Assembly: GCA_934675575.1 (NCBI GenBank)
Contig: CAKUQQ010000008.1
Location: 1 to 64,000, forward strand
Direction of reading: 5' to 3'
Length of the DNA stretch: 64,000 nucleotides
DNA from: an uncultured Muribaculaceae bacterium
GTDB lineage: Bacteria > Bacteroidota > Bacteroidia > Bacteroidales > Muribaculaceae
The number at the start of each line of letters is the position of its first letter. Within the stretch, counting starts at the first letter, position 1. Below the pieces are notes generated by a model. The model was given only the letters and a program-made list of their open reading frames with translations, did not search any database and had not been told where the DNA came from. Shown piece after piece: positions 44,309 to 53,627 of the stretch. A program made the position numbers and the translations under genes.

Positions 44309-46714
44309 ATGAACGGACAGCAATACAGACAAGGCAACGCCCAAAAGGCCGCGCACGATGCAAAAGTGGTGAAATATATGTGGAAAGGTTTCGGCATATT
44401 CATCGCTTTTTGCGTGGTGCTTTTTGTGCTGATATACAACGGCATCATAGGCTACATGCCACCAATCGAGGAACTTAAAAACCCTACCGACAAGTTTGCC
44501 ACCACGGTGTTTTCGGCCGATGGCGTGGAGATGGGGCGTTACTACAGGAGCAAGGGCAATCGTGTGTATGTGGATTTCGACCAAATGTCGAAATATCTTA
44601 CCGACGCACTCATATCGACCGAGGACGAGCGGTTTGAGAGCCACTCGGGAATAGATGGCAGAGCCCTGGTGAGAGCCGTGGTGAAGCGCGTGCTCATGGG
44701 ACAAAAAGGAGCTGGCGGCGGCAGCACAATCACGCAGCAGCTTGCCAAGCAGCTCTATTCGCCGCAGTCGAGCAACATATTTGAGCGTGCGCTGCAGAAG
44801 CCTATAGAGTGGGTGATAGCCATGAAGCTGGAGCGTTACTACACCAAGGACGAAATAATCAAGATGTATTTCAACCAGTTTGACTTCTTGAACAACGCCG
44901 TGGGCATTAAGACGGCGGCTTATGTGTACTTCGGCAAAGACCCTCGTGACCTCAACATTCAGGAGTCGGCTATGCTTGTGGGCATGTGCAACAATCCGTC
45001 GTTTTACAATCCGCTCCGTCACCCGGAGCGCACGCAGCACAGGCGCAACGTGGTGTTTGATCGTATGCAGAAAGCCGGAAAAATCACTGCAGCCGAGTGC
45101 GACTCGCTGAAGCGTCTGCCGATAGTGCTGTCGTATCACCGTGTGGACCACAACGATGGTTTGGCTCCGTATTTCCGCGAGGAGCTGCGTCGCGTGATGA
45201 CGGCAAAAGAACCGCGGCGCGAGGATTATCCGAGCTGGAATCAGCAAGCCTACGTTGACGATTCGGTGGCTTGGCGCAACAATCCGCTCTATGGCTGGTG
45301 CAATAAAAATCATAAGCCCAACGGACAGAATTATGACATATACAGTGACGGACTGAAGATATACACCACAATCGACTCACGCATGCAGACCTATGCCGAA
45401 AAGGCTGTGCGCAAGCACATGGGCGGAACGCTTCAGCCACAGTTTTTCCGTGAGCGCAGGGGTTATAAGAATCCTTATACCAACGACAAAGAGGAGCTTG
45501 GCGCTGTGACTAAAAAGCAGCTTATAGACCGTGCCATAAAGCAATCGGAGCGTTACCGTGTGCTGAAGCAGCAGGGACTGAGCGAAAACGAGATAAAGGC
45601 AAACTTCAACCAAAAGACAGAAATACACTTGTTCAGCTACAGCGGAGAGATTGACACAGTGATGTCGCCACTCGACTCGCTGCTCTACACAAAGTCGTTT
45701 TTGCGTTGTGCCATGATGTCGATGGACCCTAAGACAGGCTATGTGAAGGCATACGTGGGAGGGCCAAACTTCAAGTTCTTCAAATATGACATGGTATCGA
45801 CAGGTCGCCGCCAGATAGGTTCAACAATGAAGCCGTTTCTCTACAGTCTGGCTATGGAGCACGACTACACGCCATGCGACAGATTTCTTAACACGCAGCC
45901 CACACTCTATGACAAGAGCGGACGTGCATGGTCGCCACGCAATTCAGGTCATAGCAGAATAGGGCAGATGGTGGACTTGCGCTGGGCGTTGACATACTCA
46001 AACAACTGGATTTCGGCACGCTTGATGGAGGTGTTGTCGCCGGAGGAACTTGTGCGGACGTTGCACAACTTCGGCATTACCAATCATCTTGACCCGGTGG
46101 TGTCGCTTTGCTTGGGCCCGTGTGAGGTGTCGGTAAGAGAAATGGTGAGTGCCTACACGGCTTTTGCCAACCAAGGAATGAGGGTTGACCCGATATATGT
46201 GACCCGCATAACTGACAATGAGGGCAATGTGCTGGCAGAATTTAACCCCAACCAGACCGAGGTGCTGAGCGAGGAGGCTTACTACAAGATGCTCTCAATG
46301 CTCATGAATGTGGTAGATGCCGGAACTGGTGCGCGCTTGCGTTACGCCTACAACATAAACGCAGAAATGGGTGGCAAAACAGGAACCACAAACTATAATG
46401 CCGACGGTTGGTTTATGGGATTCACACCTGAACTCGTGACCGGAGTGTGGGTTGGTGGAGATGAGCGTTACATTCACTTCAACAGCATGGCTTATGGTCA
46501 GGGTGCTGAAATGGCATTGCCAATCTACGGCCTGTTTATGCGAAAGGTGTATGACGACACATCGCTGCCATACACGGAGGACGTGAAATTCTCAATCCCC
46601 GACGGCTTTAATCCGTGCCATAAAGACGGCTTCTATGAGGGCGGTGGCCATGCCAGCGGTGAAGAAGGCGAGGCAGAGCCACAAGAGCCTCAAGCAATAG
46701 AAGAACTGTTCTGA
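44309..46714 (+). CDS. Bifunctional class A penicillin-binding protein (PBP1a family)
   Basis: 801 residues. Polymerises glycan strands and cross-links peptides in peptidoglycan. One N-terminal membrane helix (about 33-53; GIFIAFCVVLFVLIYNGIIG). The GT51 domain has the catalytic Glu at E105 (STEDERFESHSG) and GGGSTITQQLAKQLY. The transpeptidase domain has S505-T-M-K, SNNWIS (SxN) and K690-T-G-T. A basic/acidic tail ends the protein. The stop overlaps the following dipeptidase start by one base (TGATG). Confidence 0.93.
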   Translation: MNGQQYRQGNAQKAAHDAKVVKYMWKGFGIFIAFCVVLFVLIYNGIIGYMPPIEELKNPTDKFATTVFSADGVEMGRYYRSKGNRVYVDFDQMSKYLTDALISTEDERFESHSGIDGRALVRAVVKRVLMGQKGAGGGSTITQQLAKQLYSPQSSNIFERALQKPIEWVIAMKLERYYTKDEIIKMYFNQFDFLNNAVGIKTAAYVYFGKDPRDLNIQESAMLVGMCNNPSFYNPLRHPERTQHRRNVVFDRMQKAGKITAAECDSLKRLPIVLSYHRVDHNDGLAPYFREELRRVMTAKEPRREDYPSWNQQAYVDDSVAWRNNPLYGWCNKNHKPNGQNYDIYSDGLKIYTTIDSRMQTYAEKAVRKHMGGTLQPQFFRERRGYKNPYTNDKEELGAVTKKQLIDRAIKQSERYRVLKQQGLSENEIKANFNQKTEIHLFSYSGEIDTVMSPLDSLLYTKSFLRCAMMSMDPKTGYVKAYVGGPNFKFFKYDMVSTGRRQIGSTMKPFLYSLAMEHDYTPCDRFLNTQPTLYDKSGRAWSPRNSGHSRIGQMVDLRWALTYSNNWISARLMEVLSPEELVRTLHNFGITNHLDPVVSLCLGPCEVSVREMVSAYTAFANQGMRVDPIYVTRITDNEGNVLAEFNPNQTEVLSEEAYYKMLSMLMNVVDAGTGARLRYAYNINAEMGGKTGTTNYNADGWFMGFTPELVTGVWVGGDERYIHFNSMAYGQGAEMALPIYGLFMRKVYDDTSLPYTEDVKFSIPDGFNPCHKDGFYEGGGHASGEEGEAEPQEPQAIEELF

Positions 46715-47406
46715 TGACATGCGGCGTGAGTAAAACATGCTACTGCGTGCTGCTGTGCATTGCCGCTGTGCTGTGTCAAAGTGCTGCTACTGGAGCGGAA
46801 AGGCATTATGAGCGAGCCATGTTTGAAAAACGTGGCATGGTAGATGTGGCAAGGCTTGACACGTCGCTCATTGTGGATTTGCGCTACGGCACAACCCGCA
46901 ATTTTGCCGGAGTCAATATGTATGGCAACATGAAGTGGGCTTACTTGACGGCACAGGCAGCTAATTCGCTTGTGAAAGCCCAGCGGCTGCTGAAAAAATA
47001 TGACAAAAATTACAGTATAATGGTGCTTGACGCAGCTCGGCCTGTGAGCACGCAGTGGCACATGTGGCGCGTGGTGAAGCGTGGCATAGGGCGGCGCTAT
47101 GTGGCACGGCCGTTTAAGGGCGGTCCACACAACTATGGCGTGGCTGTGGACGTGACACTTGCCTATTGTGGCAAAGAAATGGACATGGGCACAGGGTTTG
47201 ACTCGTTTTCAGACATGGCACACACTGACCATGAGCGCCGACTCGTGGCGCAAGGCAGAATGACGAAAGCGGCTTTGTATCACAGATATTTGTTGCGTAA
47301 GGTGATGACGCAAAGCGGCTTCATGATATACAAGCGCGAATGGTGGCACTTTGAACGCCATCGCATAGCATGGGCTCGTCGCAACCTCAAGCAACTTGAT
47401 TTCTGA
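46714..47406 (+). CDS. D-Ala-D-Ala dipeptidase, VanX/DdpX-like (M15 family)
   Basis: 230 residues with a signal peptide (cleavage near QSAATGA). Zn-peptidase ligands in order: H139 and D146 in GGPHNYGVAVD and H212 in EWWHFE, with E209 as catalytic base, matching VanX/DdpX. It should hydrolyse D-Ala-D-Ala or related dipeptides in the periplasm. Direct overlap with a PBP gene suggests a role in cell-wall remodelling or recycling. No VanA/VanH ligase genes are nearby, so vancomycin resistance should not be inferred. Confidence 0.8.
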   Translation: MTCGVSKTCYCVLLCIAAVLCQSAATGAERHYERAMFEKRGMVDVARLDTSLIVDLRYGTTRNFAGVNMYGNMKWAYLTAQAANSLVKAQRLLKKYDKNYSIMVLDAARPVSTQWHMWRVVKRGIGRRYVARPFKGGPHNYGVAVDVTLAYCGKEMDMGTGFDSFSDMAHTDHERRLVAQGRMTKAALYHRYLLRKVMTQSGFMIYKREWWHFERHRIAWARRNLKQLDF

Positions 47407-47431
47407 CCCAAACCTTTTCGGGAGAGGGGGG

Positions 47432-49903
47432 TTAGGAGGGGTCAACGTCGTAGTGGAGGCGGACTGACTTCATGCGGCTGTCGAGGGAGAGCAGGCGTTC
47501 ATAGATGCTGCGCAACAGCTGCTTTACTTTTGTCATGGAGGCTTCATTCTCAACTTTTAGAACAATTTGCCGTATATAGAGGTTTTGCACACGTGCCACC
47601 ATGGGGGCTTCTGGGCCCAGCACACGCGCTCCGAACACTTGTCGCAGCATATTGGCATAACGCACAGACATCTCCACCACCACAGCATCGTCGCGGTGCT
47701 TGAGAAATATGTTGATGATACGCGTGAATGGTGGGTAGTGAAAGCGCTTGCGGTCGGCAAGCTCGTTGCGGTAGAAACTCATGTAGTCGTGCTGCTTTAC
47801 AAACTCAATTATGGGGTGGGTGGGGTCGGACGTTTGCACTATCACTGTGCCTTGCTTGTGGGCACGACCAGCACGGCCAGCTACTTGCTCAAGCATGTCG
47901 AAGGCTCGCTCGTGTGAGCGGAAGTCGGGGAAACTTATCATGGTGTCGGCATTGAGTATGCCCACGGTGTTCACTCCACTGAAGTCGAGCCCTTTGGTCA
48001 CCATTTGTGTGCCTACCAGAATGTCGGCCTTGCGTTTTGAAAAGGCTTCGATGATTTTCTCATGACCGTTTTTGTTGCGTGTGGTGTCGAGATCCATGCG
48101 GAGAATTGTTTTGCCTGGAAACACAGCCTCAACGTCATCTTCTATGCGCTCAGTGCCGTAGCCCACAATCTCAATGCCTGGGTTACCGCATGCCGGGCAG
48201 ATTGTGGGAAGCGAGATGGTGTAGCCGCAATAGTGGCACGACAGTGTGTCGGTGTATTTGTGATAGGTGAGCGACACGTCGCAGTTGGTACACCGAGGCA
48301 CCCAGCCGCACTCTTTGCAGCGCACCATGGGGGCATATCCGCGGCGATTTTGGAACAAAATCACCTGTTCGCCATTGTCGAGGGCCTGTTTGCAGTCGTC
48401 AATCAACTCTTTGGAGAAGAAACCGTTCATCTCATGCTTTTTGCGTGCCAGCTTGGTGTCGATGACCTTCACGCTTGGCATTTCTATGCCTTCGTAGCGT
48501 GTGGACAGCGTTACGAGTCCGTATTTGCCGTTTTCGGCATTGTAGTAGGTCTCCACCGACGGCGTGGCAGAGCCAAGAAGTGTTTTTGCACCGTGCATCA
48601 TGGCGAGAACCATGGCGGCATTGCGGCCGTTGTAGCGAGGCGCTGGGTCTTGCTGCTTGTAGCTTGAGTCGTGTTCCTCATCGACTATTACCATTCCGAG
48701 GTTGGAGAACGGCAGGAACACTGACGACCGCACACCTATCACCACGCATGGGTCAGTGGACTTGAGCAGCTGTTTCCATATATCGACACGCTCGTTGTCG
48801 CTGAACTTGGAGTGATAGATGAGCAGCTTGTCGCCAAACACTTTTTTCAGACGGAATGTGAGCTGTGTGGTCAATGCTATTTCGGGCACCAACAGCAGCG
48901 TCTGCTTGCCAAGCTTTAGTTCCTCGCTGATGAGGTGCATGTAGATTGACGTTTTGCCGCTTGACGTGACTCCATGCAGCAGGGTGATGTTGTGGGTCTT
49001 GAACGACTGCAAAATCTCGCGATAGGCTGTGCTTTGCTCTGCCGACAGCTCTGGCAGAGGCCCAAGTGTGGAACCCAAGCTGGCGAAGCGGTTGATTTCT
49101 TTTTTGTAGATTTCAAAAATGCCTCTTTGGGCAGCAGCAGAAAGCACAGGTTGTGTGCAGCCGGAGCGTTTCAGCAACTCGGCTTTCGACACCTCTTTGG
49201 TCTCGGTGTGTGACTGCAGCCAATGCGACAGGTCGAGGTAGGCGAGCAACAGCTGCTCTTGTTTCTTGGCACGCTTCACCATCTCGAAAAGTGCAGCAAG
49301 CCCTTTGTTGTCGCCCTTTGGCAAGGAAAGGCGCACGAATGTTTCTGTTTTGGGCCGATAAGTGTCGATGATGCGTTCTGAAACGTGAATGGCGTTGATT
49401 TCAAGCATCTTGCTGACAATGCTCTCCACGCACTTGAAGCCTGTGGCCTTGGTAATGTCGTTAATCTGGATTCTGCCACGCTGTGCCGTGAAGTCGAGAA
49501 TCACTTTCTCGCGGTCGGTCAGTTGTCCGGCTTCGCTTTCCTCAAAGTCGGGGTTTGGGCTGATGAACGTTTCGCTCTCCACTTTAAGCCCCGATGGGAG
49601 TGCTGCCTTATACACTTCGCCTATCGTACACAGATAGTAGTCGGCAATCCAAGACCAAAATTTGAGTTGCGGGTGCTGCACTATGGGGTAGGGGTCGAGC
49701 ACAGAAAGCAGGTCCTTCACCTCATAGCCCTGTGGTGCACGGTTGTGGGTTAGCACAACAATGGCAGTATAGAATTTTTTGCGTCCGAAAGGCACGAGCA
49801 CACGTGAACCTATGGGCAGCGAGGTTATGCCGTCGGGAATGTGGTAGGTGTAGGTGCCTTGTATGGCGAGAGGAAGCAGGACTTCGGCGTATTGTTGTTG
49901 CAT
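47432..49903 (-). CDS. priA: Primosomal protein N' PriA
   Basis: 823 residues from ATG 49903 (MQQQYAEVLLPL). A longer frame from 49951 would overlap the upstream glycosyltransferase gene by 35 nt. PriA is a superfamily 2 helicase that restarts replication. N-terminal 3'-DNA-binding part with GTYTYHIPDGI; Walker A GVTSSGKTSIY; DEEH box VIVDEEHDSSYKQQ; the zinc region with eight Cys in CKECGWVPRCTNC and CHYCGY...CPACGN; helicase motif VI QVAGRAGRAHKQG. Cotranscribed with the upstream GT gene. Confidence 0.94.
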   Translation of the reverse strand: MQQQYAEVLLPLAIQGTYTYHIPDGITSLPIGSRVLVPFGRKKFYTAIVVLTHNRAPQGYEVKDLLSVLDPYPIVQHPQLKFWSWIADYYLCTIGEVYKAALPSGLKVESETFISPNPDFEESEAGQLTDREKVILDFTAQRGRIQINDITKATGFKCVESIVSKMLEINAIHVSERIIDTYRPKTETFVRLSLPKGDNKGLAALFEMVKRAKKQEQLLLAYLDLSHWLQSHTETKEVSKAELLKRSGCTQPVLSAAAQRGIFEIYKKEINRFASLGSTLGPLPELSAEQSTAYREILQSFKTHNITLLHGVTSSGKTSIYMHLISEELKLGKQTLLLVPEIALTTQLTFRLKKVFGDKLLIYHSKFSDNERVDIWKQLLKSTDPCVVIGVRSSVFLPFSNLGMVIVDEEHDSSYKQQDPAPRYNGRNAAMVLAMMHGAKTLLGSATPSVETYYNAENGKYGLVTLSTRYEGIEMPSVKVIDTKLARKKHEMNGFFSKELIDDCKQALDNGEQVILFQNRRGYAPMVRCKECGWVPRCTNCDVSLTYHKYTDTLSCHYCGYTISLPTICPACGNPGIEIVGYGTERIEDDVEAVFPGKTILRMDLDTTRNKNGHEKIIEAFSKRKADILVGTQMVTKGLDFSGVNTVGILNADTMISFPDFRSHERAFDMLEQVAGRAGRAHKQGTVIVQTSDPTHPIIEFVKQHDYMSFYRNELADRKRFHYPPFTRIINIFLKHRDDAVVVEMSVRYANMLRQVFGARVLGPEAPMVARVQNLYIRQIVLKVENEASMTKVKQLLRSIYERLLSLDSRMKSVRLHYDVDPS

Positions 49904-49916
49904 TGTAGAATAGACT

Positions 49917-51119
49917 TTAGTTAGCGTTGAGCCAGCGTTTGTAGATTGCATTTTCTTTTTGTGCCGTTGCCGTCCAGCTCACATCAGGTGGCAGTTGCTG
50001 GTCGATGTGGCTTGAGAGCATTTCTGCGGCTCGGTGGGCGGCGTTGGCGGAGAAAGAGGCGTCGAGCGTGAAAACATTGTCTGCCCCAATGGCTTCGGCG
50101 GTGCCGCCAACATCGGTAGCCACCACATTGGCACCACATGACAAGGCCTCGATGGCCACGAGCGGCAATCCCTCAAGACGGCTCGGCAATATCAGCACAT
50201 CAATGCAATTCATGAATTCAGGCATTTTGTCGGGTATTTGCAGTCCCCAGAAATTGCAATCGACGCCGGCTTGTGCCATGCCGGCCTTAGTTTGCGGCAG
50301 CATGTCGCCGTCGCCTATAGCCCAAAATGTGATGTGATGGGCATATTGCCGCTTGATGAGGGCGAAAATTTCTGGGAGCAGATTGGGGCTTTTCACAGCC
50401 TCAAATCTGCCAACAAAAGCCACCACCTTGCTGTCTGTTGGCACACAGAACTGCTGTCGCAGTGCATCGCGCCGCTGCTGTGGCAGGCGGTGGAACTGTG
50501 CGGAAGCTCCATTGAGCAGAATTTCTTGCTTGAATGGCTTGCTGGTGATGTTGCGAGCCAAGCGAGCCAGCTCGCGGCTAACGAAGAAGTTGCAGGTTGC
50601 CGACTCTAATAGCTGTGCCGTGATGGCTTTAAGCATAACATCTTGGGTGGGCTCGGTGTGTATTGATGTGCCATGCCAAGTGATGAAGAATGGCACACCA
50701 TAGGCTTTGTGGCATGCAGCCGCCACGTTGCCGGCAATGCGGTCGTGGGCAGAGATGGCATCGTAGGACTGCAGCTCTCTAACTAAGTCGATTCGCAAAA
50801 AATGCAGAAATCGTGCTGGCTGCTTGTGAAAGAGCCTATGTCCTAAAGCGTCGCAAAAAGAGCGTTTGAACCAGCGAATATTTATTGTTACGCCATCAGC
50901 AACGATGGTTGTTGGACGATTTGCCGGAGGATTGGCGTGGCGAAGTTTTGCCATGATGCGTCCGTCATACACCTGTATCATGAATACATCAATATGGTAG
51001 TCAGCAATCTCACGGAGATGCTTGACGTGGTTGACCACTGCGTTAAACACCCCCAAGCGGTTGTTGATGTTGCCTTCAAATATTACAGCCAGTTTCTTCT
51101 CCATAAGCGTAGTGTGCAT
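49917..51119 (-). CDS. GT4-type glycosyltransferase
   Basis: 400 residues (alternative ATG at 51104, MEKKLAVIFEGN). GT-B fold: N-terminal acceptor domain and C-terminal nucleotide-sugar domain with VAFVGRFEAVKSPNLLPEIF and the E-x7-E-like RLEGLPLVAIEALSCGANVV, then TDVGGTAEAI. Predicted to build an envelope glycan such as LPS or capsule; donor and acceptor are unknown. Isolated from any polysaccharide cluster in this window, 13 bp upstream of priA. Confidence 0.82.
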   Translation of the reverse strand: MHTTLMEKKLAVIFEGNINNRLGVFNAVVNHVKHLREIADYHIDVFMIQVYDGRIMAKLRHANPPANRPTTIVADGVTINIRWFKRSFCDALGHRLFHKQPARFLHFLRIDLVRELQSYDAISAHDRIAGNVAAACHKAYGVPFFITWHGTSIHTEPTQDVMLKAITAQLLESATCNFFVSRELARLARNITSKPFKQEILLNGASAQFHRLPQQRRDALRQQFCVPTDSKVVAFVGRFEAVKSPNLLPEIFALIKRQYAHHITFWAIGDGDMLPQTKAGMAQAGVDCNFWGLQIPDKMPEFMNCIDVLILPSRLEGLPLVAIEALSCGANVVATDVGGTAEAIGADNVFTLDASFSANAAHRAAEMLSSHIDQQLPPDVSWTATAQKENAIYKRWLNAN

Positions 51120-51159
51120 CTAAATTAATAAAAAACTTTATTAAAAGGAAATGGTTGCA

Positions 51160-52563
51160 TTATTTCCAGTAGCTTAAAAGATTGGCTATGGCAGTGGTGA
51201 AAAGCCGTGGTGCCTTAACGCCAAGCACAAGTTTACCTTTCTCGTTCAGCAGAAAACCGACTTCAACCTCATAGACGGAATCGTTTTCGCTTCCATAAAG
51301 CACCACGGTGCGCACTATGTGGTATGAGGGATAATGTTTCTTGAGATACAAAGAATCAAAAGAGTCGTAATTTCTTAATTCGTCAATGCCGTTTTGCTTG
51401 TTGCAATATTTTTTGCCTTCAATCGTTATGGCTTCGTGCTCGTCAATATCAATAAGAACCAGGTCGGGGATATAGACAATCTGGCTTTTGTCGCCAGCCT
51501 TGTAAGCATTTCTGTCGGCGTATTTGGCAAGGGGTATCTGCTTGCCATCAGGCGTTTGAAAGTAGCTTTTCTCACAGCCTGCATGATTCTCAAAGACAGA
51601 GAAGCTTGAGGTGAAGTTCTCAACCACAATATGAATGAATATCGTACCAAGTTTTTCGCCCGACAAATCGTAGTGCCAATAGGTGTGGGGGAGTGCTGTG
51701 TTTGGGATTGTTAAACCGTCGAGAGTTATGTTTAGGGCATTGGCTATTTGCACAAACTTGTTTCTCTTGCCAATATGGCATTGCGAAAGACCATGGTCAG
51801 TAATTACAATGGGCTTGTTCCAACCGAGTTTGCGAAGCACGGCGGAGATTATAGACAGAGCACCGATGTTTGGGTCATGACCAATTCCTCCATTTTTGAA
51901 AAGACGGCCAGAAATTGTTATTTTATCATCAAATTGCTTGATTAGTATGGGAACATTGCCTTTTGGCGCTCTCCTCATGCTGTTTTTTGCATCGATTAGC
52001 TCACTTATGGAGCTAAAAGGCTTGAACAAATTATCATCAAGTTTCTTGCCTAAGATGTCAACCCCAAGAGTCAAAAGCAGGCGTGTGCCGAAAATGTATG
52101 TTTCGGTAGGATTTTCTTTTTGCTCAATTTGCAGGTCATAGAGCATTATCTTTTTTGTGGAGGAGTAAAACTGGTTTATATAGACAAATTTTGAGCAACG
52201 CTGATACACACCGGTGTTTCGGCTTTCTTTATCGTCGGTCTTGGTTTCCTCGATTGCATACATTGGTGTGTCGGTTTCGGGGCTGGGCTCCTCGTTCTGA
52301 TAAAAAATCAGAAAGTCGGTGAAACTTGAAGCTCCTGAAACGGTTTTGATATACACATGACTCACTCGCGAGCAGTTGAAGCCAATCACCTCATAGGTGA
52401 ATGCAAAGCACTTATCATCGTTGAGGATTGGAATGATTTTAAGTTCGTTGCCAAAGAAACCAATTTCAAGGTCTTTGGCAAACCGATTGAAAATCATTTT
52501 AAGAACTTCTTTTTTAGGGCGCTCTTCTGTGAGGACCCAAAGATTTTTTGCGGCATGTGTCAT
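51160..52563 (-). CDS. Type II restriction endonuclease, PD-(D/E)XK, FokI-like layout
   Basis: 467 residues. A PD-x14-EGK signature is visible at P366-D367 and E382-G383-K384 (VYIPDLVLIDIDE to IEGKKY), placing the cleavage core in the C-terminal third, as in FokI. A second candidate is EETKTDDKESRNT near residues 105-117, common in some restriction enzymes. The start overlaps the second methyltransferase by 4 nt (ATGA). Two adenine methyltransferases with one nuclease suggest an asymmetric (type IIS) site. Base composition is more AT-rich than in flanking genes, implying acquisition. Confidence 0.72.
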   Translation of the reverse strand: MTHAAKNLWVLTEERPKKEVLKMIFNRFAKDLEIGFFGNELKIIPILNDDKCFAFTYEVIGFNCSRVSHVYIKTVSGASSFTDFLIFYQNEEPSPETDTPMYAIEETKTDDKESRNTGVYQRCSKFVYINQFYSSTKKIMLYDLQIEQKENPTETYIFGTRLLLTLGVDILGKKLDDNLFKPFSSISELIDAKNSMRRAPKGNVPILIKQFDDKITISGRLFKNGGIGHDPNIGALSIISAVLRKLGWNKPIVITDHGLSQCHIGKRNKFVQIANALNITLDGLTIPNTALPHTYWHYDLSGEKLGTIFIHIVVENFTSSFSVFENHAGCEKSYFQTPDGKQIPLAKYADRNAYKAGDKSQIVYIPDLVLIDIDEHEAITIEGKKYCNKQNGIDELRNYDSFDSLYLKKHYPSYHIVRTVVLYGSENDSVYEVEVGFLLNEKGKLVLGVKAPRLFTTAIANLLSYWK

Positions 52564-53624
52564 TGTTGTTTTTTTAGTATGTAAAGCTGTTCAAAAACAG
52601 ATTTCTTGGTTTTGGCCAAGCCATTATTGTTGCTTTTAAATCTTGCGTGTTCAAATTGCTCCAGTTTCACTTCGCCTAAGGCTGACAGTGTGGCAAAAAT
52701 GTCATTTTCTGCCATGATTCCTTCGGAGTTGTAACTCATGACAAGGTACTTATAATTTGCTTCTTGTGCAATTTTTGACAGGCAGGCAAGAGCTTTTTTC
52801 GCATTGCAAAAATCTGATTTCTTGGAGTCGTCGCAACGCATGCCAGTAACGCCCTTTATTTGTGGATTGTCATAAGCGGCAATGGTTTCAACCAAGTGGT
52901 AATTTGGCAAATATTGTCTGGCGTTGTAAGGTGGGTCTAAATAGAGTATGTCTGCGTTGATTTCGCCGATGAGACTCATGCTGTTGGCGCAGAACACATG
53001 GTTGCTTTTGCCGTTGTTGATTAACTCAATGCGCCGCAAAACGAAAGGCTTCACGGCTCTGGGGTCCCATTTCTTGTGAAATGCGGCATAAACCCCGGCA
53101 ATATTGGCATAGAAAGAAACTGATTCTATGAGGCAGGCCAACAAAATGAAATATTCGGAGCTGGATATTAATTCTTGCTTCTTCCATGCTTCAATAGCGA
53201 TTCTCACAGCGTCGATTTTTGCACCGTTTTCGCTGCTGAAGTACATGCGCGGCTGTGGTAGGTCTTTAGTTCCGTCGGGGGTATAGTTTGAGTAGATGAA
53301 GCCTTCTATGGGTTTTATGCCATTGAGATACTCGATGACAAGGTCGAGCGGTTCGGCAAAAATATTCTGGTGGCAATGCCCTAAACTTGGTAGAAGATGT
53401 GAGAATTGAGGTGTGTCGTTGTTCTCAATATAAGCTTTTTGCAAACAATATGAGAGATACATCACATCGCAGGAAAAAATCTGAAAACCTTTATGCTTGA
53501 AAAACTTGGCAACATTGGCTGTGCCCGAAAAGAAATCGAAAAAAGACTTGCCTTCCACACCATTTGCTTGCAAAATAGCATAGATTTTATCTACAATGTT
53601 TCCTTTGTTGCCTATATACCTCAT
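52560..53624 (-). CDS. D12-class adenine-N6 DNA methyltransferase (second)
   Basis: 354 residues. Starts with MRYIGNKGNIVDKIYAILQ (motif X-like), motif I FFDFFSGTANVAK (about 28-40) and motif IV DPPY at D230-Y233. The order X, I, target-recognition, IV is that of the alpha/D12 class. Modifies adenine in one strand of the cognate site to protect host DNA. 3 bp downstream of the first methyltransferase gene, overlapping the nuclease gene. Confidence 0.82.
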   Translation of the reverse strand: MRYIGNKGNIVDKIYAILQANGVEGKSFFDFFSGTANVAKFFKHKGFQIFSCDVMYLSYCLQKAYIENNDTPQFSHLLPSLGHCHQNIFAEPLDLVIEYLNGIKPIEGFIYSNYTPDGTKDLPQPRMYFSSENGAKIDAVRIAIEAWKKQELISSSEYFILLACLIESVSFYANIAGVYAAFHKKWDPRAVKPFVLRRIELINNGKSNHVFCANSMSLIGEINADILYLDPPYNARQYLPNYHLVETIAAYDNPQIKGVTGMRCDDSKKSDFCNAKKALACLSKIAQEANYKYLVMSYNSEGIMAENDIFATLSALGEVKLEQFEHARFKSNNNGLAKTKKSVFEQLYILKKQQ

Positions 53625-53627
53625 GCG

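Noticed and set aside
46714..47406. Vancomycin resistance determinant
   Set aside because: The VanX-like protein alone does not give resistance, and VanA/VanH-type partners are absent from the window.
51120..51160. Duplicate of the tRNA-fMet 3' end marking an island boundary
   Set aside because: No copy of the tRNA 3' segment is seen at the far side of the restriction-modification cassette and no integrase gene is present.
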